Shown here piece after piece: positions 60,130-64,000 of a stretch of 64,000 nt of DNA (position 1 is the first letter of the stretch; the number at the start of each line of letters is the position of its first letter). Both the position numbers and the translations under genes were made by a program. The notes beneath the pieces are model-generated. The model was not told the DNA's origin and ran no database searches. It worked only from the letters and a program-made list of their open reading frames with translations. The DNA comes from Nocardiopsis coralli (lineage in GTDB: Bacteria; Actinomycetota; Actinomycetes; Streptosporangiales; Streptosporangiaceae). The stretch spans positions 310,001 through 374,000 of the forward strand of contig NZ_JADBGI010000001.1 of the NCBI RefSeq assembly GCF_014892575.1, read 5' to 3'.

Positions 60130-60155
60130 CGCACCTCTGTTCGCCCGCCACCCTA
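60130..60155 (-). promoter_or_regulatory. LexA-like box and -10 of the ruvC promoter
   Basis: CGCAC-CTCT-GTTCG on the plus strand (60130-60143) differs from the SOS consensus at one position in one half-site. TAGGGT (minus, 60155-60150) lies just upstream. Box and -10 are placed as at ruvA. Confidence 0.6.
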
Positions 60156-60208
60156 ACGCGGCGCGTGTCGGTGCGGGCGCGGGCACGGGAGGCCGCCAGC
60201 ATGGGGCC

Positions 60209-60634
60209 ATGAGCTCACTCGACGACCCGCGCGTACGGGACTTCCTCCAGCACGGCACACGCACCGCCAAGGTCGCCTACACCAGCGGCGACGGCCGTCC
60301 TCTGGTCGCACCCGTCTGGTTCGTGCTCGACGGCCCCGACCTGGTCTTCAACACGGGCGTGGAGAGCGCGAAGGGCCGCTCGTTCGCGCGCGACCCGCGG
60401 CTGGCCCTGTCCGTGGACCTGGAGGAGCCCCCGTTCGGGTTCGTGCAGGTCCAGGGTGAGGCACAGCTGACGGAGGACCCGGCCGAGCTGCTGCGCACCG
60501 CCACCGAGATCGCCGCCCGCTACATGGGACGCGACCGCGCCGAGGAGTTCGGCCGGCGCAACGGGGTCCCCGGCGAGATGGTGGTGCGGGTGCGCCCGAC
60601 CAAGGTCATCGCCGAGATGGACATGGTCGCCTGA
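60209..60634 (+). CDS. PPOX-class F420-dependent oxidoreductase-like protein
   Basis: This 141-residue split-barrel flavin/F420 protein shows [24 protein letters not shown], here split as [20 protein letters not shown], followed by [20 protein letters not shown]. These features mark the pyridoxamine-oxidase-like F420 family. The substrate is unknown. It diverges from ruvC. Confidence 0.87.
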   Translation: MSSLDDPRVRDFLQHGTRTAKVAYTSGDGRPLVAPVWFVLDGPDLVFNTGVESAKGRSFARDPRLALSVDLEEPPFGFVQVQGEAQLTEDPAELLRTATEIAARYMGRDRAEEFGRRNGVPGEMVVRVRPTKVIAEMDMVA

Positions 60635-60661
60635 CCACTCCCCCGGTCCGCCGCCGCCCCG

Positions 60662-61543
60662 TCAGGCGGGCGCGCCGGTGGCGTGCTCGACGAAGGCGCG
60701 GGCGGCGGCGGTGAGCGGACCCTTGCGGCTGATCAGCGACACGTGCAGGTGGTCGGTGGGGTCCAGGTCCAGGGCCAGCGCCCCGGAGCGTTCGGCCAGC
60801 CCCCGCCAGGCGTCGGTGACCACCGCGTACCCGGCCCCGTCCAGCACCAGCGGCAGCAGCGAGACCCGGTGCTCGGTCTCCACCGCGATGCGGGCGTCCA
60901 ACCCCTGGTCGAGCAGCCGGTCGACGAAGCGGCGCATCCCCGATCCCCGGTGTCCGACGATGAGCCGGTGCCCCGCCAGGTCGGCGACGGGCACCGCTTC
61001 CCCGGGCGGGAAGGGCCCGTCGGCCGGGGCGAGCAGCACGAACGCCTGCCTGGTGAGCGGATGCACCCGCACCTCGGTCTCGGCGGCCGGACCGTCGGTG
61101 GCCACGACCCCCAGCTCGCAGGCGCCGGTGCGGACCATCTGCACGGCGTCCCGGTCGGTGAGCGCGCCCCTCAGTGAGACCGAGACACCCGGATGCCGCT
61201 CGGTGAAACCCGCGATGAGCCCGGTCAGGGGTTCGATGGCCTGCGTCCCCAGGGTCGCCAGGTCCACGCGTCCGGTGTGCAGGCCCTGAACCGACTCCAC
61301 GGCCGAACGGGCCAGGTCGAGGCCGCGCACCGCCTCGCGTGCGGGCGCGACGAGGGCGCGTCCGGCCTCGGTGAGCACGACCCGGCGACCGATGCGGTGG
61401 AACAGGTCGCTGCGCAGGTCGCGTTCGAGTGTGCGCAACGACTGCGAGAGCGAGGGCTGGGACAGGTGCAGGGCCGCGGCCGCACGGCCCACCCCGCCGT
61501 GGTCGACGACGGCGAGGAAGTACTCCAGTTGCCGCACGTCCAC
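60662..61543 (-). CDS. LysR-family transcriptional regulator
   Basis: The 293-residue protein has an N-terminal helix-turn-helix LEYFLAVVDHGGVGRAAAALHLSQPSLSQSL (core GVGRAAAALHLSQPSLSQSL) and a LysR substrate-binding domain. It is divergent from the dehydrogenase gene, the normal arrangement for LysR proteins that control a neighbouring enzyme in response to its substrate. The GTG at 61543 gives MDVRQLEYF. Confidence 0.92.
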   Translation of the reverse strand: MDVRQLEYFLAVVDHGGVGRAAAALHLSQPSLSQSLRTLERDLRSDLFHRIGRRVVLTEAGRALVAPAREAVRGLDLARSAVESVQGLHTGRVDLATLGTQAIEPLTGLIAGFTERHPGVSVSLRGALTDRDAVQMVRTGACELGVVATDGPAAETEVRVHPLTRQAFVLLAPADGPFPPGEAVPVADLAGHRLIVGHRGSGMRRFVDRLLDQGLDARIAVETEHRVSLLPLVLDGAGYAVVTDAWRGLAERSGALALDLDPTDHLHVSLISRKGPLTAAARAFVEHATGAPA

Positions 61544-61584
61544 CCGGTCGCTCCCCTCGTGCCGCCGATGCCCCGGACCTCCTC

Positions 61585-61608
61585 ATAAGTCCGGCCTATC
61601 AACGTTAT
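61585..61608. promoter_or_regulatory. Candidate LysR-binding site
   Basis: ATAAG (61585-61589) and TTAT (61605-61608) bracket an AT-richer patch with imperfect dyads (ATAAG/CCTAT and GATAAC/GTTGATA-like) in the divergent region. The match to LysR consensus is loose. Confidence 0.35.
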
Positions 61609-61710
61609 CGGGAACCGGTCTTGGACACCGCCCGCCCCGGCCTGCTGTGATCGTGCACTGCCCCGCCCCCCGTGATCCCGCCCCATCCCCAGCACGAGCC
61701 AGGAGAGAAC

Positions 61711-62769
61711 ATGAAGCGCTACCGCATCGCCGAGATCCCCGGGGACGGGATCGGCGCAGAGGTCCTCGCCCCCGCGACCGCTGCGGTGGACCGGGTCGCC
61801 CGGCACCACGGGTTCGCCGTGGAGTACGACGAGTTCGACTGGTCGTGCGAGCGCTACGCCCACACCGGCGCGATGATGCCCGAGGACGGCCTGGACCGGA
61901 TCCGCCACCACGACGCGATCCTGCTCGGCGCGGTCGGCTGGCCCGGGGTGCCCGACCACGTGTCCCTGTGGGGGCTGCTCATCCCGATCCGGCGCGAGTT
62001 CCACCAGTACGTGAACCTGCGGCCCATCACGGTGCTCGAGGGTGTGCCCAGCCCGGTGACCGCCGCCCGTCCGGGTGAGGTCGACTTCGTGGTGGTGCGC
62101 GAGAACAACGAGGGTGAGTACTCGGCGGACGGCGGGCGCTACGACCGGGGCACGGCCGACGAGCGCGCCGTACAGGAGTCGGTCTTCACTCGCACGGGTG
62201 TTGAGCGGGTGCTCTCCTACGCCTTCGACCTGGCCGAACGGAGGGGAGGGCGCCTGACCTCGGCGACCAAGTCCAACGGGATCGTGCACACGATGCCGTT
62301 CTGGGACGAGCTGGTGGCCGAGCGCGCCGCCTCCCACTCCGGTGTGGCCTGGGACCAGGAGCACATCGACGCGCTCGCGGCCAAGGTCGTGCTCGACCCG
62401 GCCCGTTTCGACGTGATCGTGGGCTCGAACCTGTTCGGCGACATCCTCAGCGACCTGGCCGCCGCGGTCGCGGGCGGGATCGGCATCGCACCCTCGGCCA
62501 ACCTGAACCCGGAGCGCGAGTACCCGTCGATGTTCGAACCGGTGCACGGCTCTGCCCCCGACATCGCCGGCAAGGGGCTCGCCAACCCGCTGGGCGCGCT
62601 GTGGTCGGCGTCGATGATGCTGGACCACCTGGGCGAGGCCGAGGCCGGCGGTCAGCTGCTGGCGGCCGCGCGCGAGGTGCTGGCCGAAGGCACCGTGCGC
62701 ACCGGTGACCTGGGCGGGAGCGCCTCCACCGACGAGTTCGCCGCCGAGGTCCTGCGCCGGCTGCCCTGA
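61711..62769 (+). CDS. Tartrate / D-malate dehydrogenase-like enzyme
   Basis: This 352-residue enzyme belongs to the isocitrate/isopropylmalate dehydrogenase family. It has IAEIPGDGIGAEVLAPA, HHDAILLGAVGWPGVPDHVS, LIPIRREFHQYVNLRP (substrate arginines) and ATKSNGIVHTMPFWDEL (Lys), plus FDVIVGSNLFGDILSDLAAA (metal Asp). The VSLWGLLIPIRREFHQYVNLRPI type stretch points to tartrate or D-malate dehydrogenases rather than LeuB. AGGAGAG precedes the ATG. The LysR regulator diverges from it. Confidence 0.88.
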   Translation: MKRYRIAEIPGDGIGAEVLAPATAAVDRVARHHGFAVEYDEFDWSCERYAHTGAMMPEDGLDRIRHHDAILLGAVGWPGVPDHVSLWGLLIPIRREFHQYVNLRPITVLEGVPSPVTAARPGEVDFVVVRENNEGEYSADGGRYDRGTADERAVQESVFTRTGVERVLSYAFDLAERRGGRLTSATKSNGIVHTMPFWDELVAERAASHSGVAWDQEHIDALAAKVVLDPARFDVIVGSNLFGDILSDLAAAVAGGIGIAPSANLNPEREYPSMFEPVHGSAPDIAGKGLANPLGALWSASMMLDHLGEAEAGGQLLAAAREVLAEGTVRTGDLGGSASTDEFAAEVLRRLP

Positions 62770-62812
62770 CCGCGCGCTCTCCGGTGCCCGCGCGGCTCCC
62801 CCGGACAGCACG

Positions 62813-62854
62813 GAGCCCGCCGGTCCGCCCCTCGGGGGGGGCACCGGCGGGCTC
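62813..62854. terminator. Convergent terminator after the dehydrogenase
   Basis: GAGCCCGCCGGT (62813-62824) and ACCGGCGGGCTC (62843-62854) form a perfect 12-bp stem, and the 18-base loop can add an inner CGCCCC/GGGGCG stem. It lies between convergent genes. Confidence 0.75.
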
Positions 62855-62863
62855 GGGAAGCTC

Positions 62864-63298
62864 CTACATACCGCCCCGGCTGCGGATGGCGGAGAGGTCC
62901 TCGCTGATCCGGAAGAGCACGATGAGCGTCTCCATGATGATGCGCGAGAAGAGCACACCCATGGCGCCGCCGATCAGGGAGAAGACCAGCGTCATGAAAC
63001 CGCCGAAGCCCTCGTCCACGGCCATCAGGCCGAAGGCGCTGATGATGCCGGTGAGCGTGCCGAAGGCGATGGCCACGAGCCACAGGATCCAGAAGACCGG
63101 GATGACCCGGCTCGTGACGAAGTTCTTGAAGGAGAAGTCGAAGAGCGACCCGAAGAAACCCGCCCGCGGGGCGGACTGCTGCGGGGGCATGCCACCCGGT
63201 CCGCCGGGGCCCGGCTGGTAACCGTAGCCGCCCTGGTAGGGCTGCTGGTGGCCGTAGTACTGCGACGGGTCGTAGGGCTGTTCCGGGGGGTTGCTCAT
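62864..63298 (-). CDS. DUF4282 membrane protein
   Basis: This 144-residue protein has a Pro/Gly/Gln/Tyr-rich cytoplasmic N-terminus (1-45) and the DUF4282 domain: FDFSFKNFVTSRVIPVFW, two membrane helices (about 64-90 and 97-118) and a final ETLIVLFRISEDLSAIR. The function is unknown. Confidence 0.87.
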   Translation of the reverse strand: MSNPPEQPYDPSQYYGHQQPYQGGYGYQPGPGGPGGMPPQQSAPRAGFFGSLFDFSFKNFVTSRVIPVFWILWLVAIAFGTLTGIISAFGLMAVDEGFGGFMTLVFSLIGGAMGVLFSRIIMETLIVLFRISEDLSAIRSRGGM

Positions 63299-63470
63299 GG
63301 GCTGGTCCTCGTCAACTGTCGTGGATGGGGGTCCACACGGGGGAACGCCGCGTGTGGTCGGCAGTTGAGTACTCTACCGACTCGGCGTGCACCCCGGGTG
63401 ACGCGGCCCCGGTGAGCGCCCCTGCCGGACCGGGTGGAGCCCCCGCGGCCGGGGACACCACCCGTGGGCA

Positions 63471-64000
63471 TCACAGCTCGGCCAGGACCTCGGCCGGGAA
63501 GTCGGCGTTGGTGAAGACGTTCTGCACGTCGTCGGCGTCCTCGAGAGCGTCCACGACCCGCAGAACCTTCCTGCCGGTCTCGGCGTCGACGGGGACCTCG
63601 ACGCTGGGGAGCCAGTTGGTGTCGGCGGAGTCGTACTCGATCCCCGCCTCCTGCAGGGCCTTGCGCACGTCGACCACGTCGCTCGCCTCGGAGATGACCT
63701 CGAAGGACTCACCGAGGTCGCGGACCTCCTCGCCACCGGCCTCCACCACGGCGAGGGTGATGTCGTCCTCGCTGGTGTTCTCCTTGGGGACGATGACGAC
63801 GCCCTTGCGGGTGAACAGGTACGACACGGAACCGGCGTCGCCCATGCTGCCGCCGTTGCGCGTGACGGCCGTGCGCACGTCGGAGGCGGCGCGGTTGCGG
63901 TTGTCGGTCAGGCACTCGACGAGCATCGCGACACCGCCGGGGGCGTAACCCTCGTACATGATGGTCTGCCACTCGGCGCCGCCGGCCTCCTCGCCGGAAC
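63471..64000 (-). CDS. YebC/PmpR-family protein, C-terminal part (cut by window edge)
   Basis: About 176 C-terminal residues are present; the N-terminus is beyond the right edge. [19 protein letters not shown] and [17 protein letters not shown] (conserved in TACO1/YebC proteins) are clear, followed by the domain with [16 protein letters not shown]. YebC proteins are thought to help ribosomes or act as regulators. In many actinobacteria yebC is followed directly by ruvC; here four genes intervene. Confidence 0.92.
   Translation of the reverse strand, partial: SGEEAGGAEWQTIMYEGYAPGGVAMLVECLTDNRNRAASDVRTAVTRNGGSMGDAGSVSYLFTRKGVVIVPKENTSEDDITLAVVEAGGEEVRDLGESFEVISEASDVVDVRKALQEAGIEYDSADTNWLPSVEVPVDAETGRKVLRVVDALEDADDVQNVFTNADFPAEVLAEL

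Overview
The window comes from a very GC-rich actinobacterium. Gene order and gene families fit the Streptosporangiales, and a Nocardiopsis-like genome is my best guess. That is an inference from style: many GTG and TTG starts, an actinobacterial SOS box, a SAM-IV riboswitch, a helicase-less PriA, and DUF3040, DUF4282 and F420-type proteins. No rRNA, tRNA, CRISPR array, insertion sequence or prophage was found.

Layout. 1-2724 (minus) is the head of the division/cell-wall cluster: mraZ, rsmH, ftsL, ftsI (ftsI cut by the window edge). Diverging from it is a moxR / DUF58 / transglutaminase operon (3102-7716). A 722-bp convergent gap with structured repeats follows, then DUF3040, dinB and a methyltransferase. 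11297-15835 is the chorismate/translation cluster nusB, efp, aroB, aroK, a VOC protein and aroC, followed by a prepilin peptidase and an SseB-like protein. 17803-19471 holds a divergent MarR/YceI pair and a DUF2470 protein. An unusual serine/threonine kinase (19694-22480), an aldose epimerase and another methyltransferase come next. 24787-26698 carries MocA-like and XdhC-like molybdoenzyme accessory proteins. 26824-30104 is a riboflavin operon (ribE, ribBA, ribH, PH-domain protein) under an FMN riboswitch. PAP2, rpe, rsmB and fmt follow on the minus strand and priA on the plus strand.

37885-43028 is a complete peptide/nickel-type ABC importer whose two ATPases are fused. After two small genes comes a cysteine desulfurase-like enzyme under a SAM-IV riboswitch (44555-46066), then DUF3870, a class III CoA-transferase and a glutaryl-CoA dehydrogenase-like enzyme, plausibly a short glutarate route. 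49876-55851 is relA, apt, yajC, ruvB, ruvA, but secD and secF, which usually lie between yajC and apt, are absent. ruvA is separated from ruvC by a four-gene sugar-phosphate operon: a 6-phospho-3-hexuloisomerase-type SIS protein, a triosephosphate-isomerase homologue, a xylose-isomerase-like barrel and a HAD protein. ruvC is separated from yebC by an F420-type oxidoreductase, a LysR regulator, a tartrate/D-malate dehydrogenase-like enzyme and a DUF4282 protein.

The most interesting points are the split ruv locus with separate LexA-type sites in front of ruvA and ruvC, the three-isomerase operon inserted there, the loss of secDF from its usual place, a kinase with repeated Thr-rich motifs, and two families of unexplained intergenic hairpin elements.
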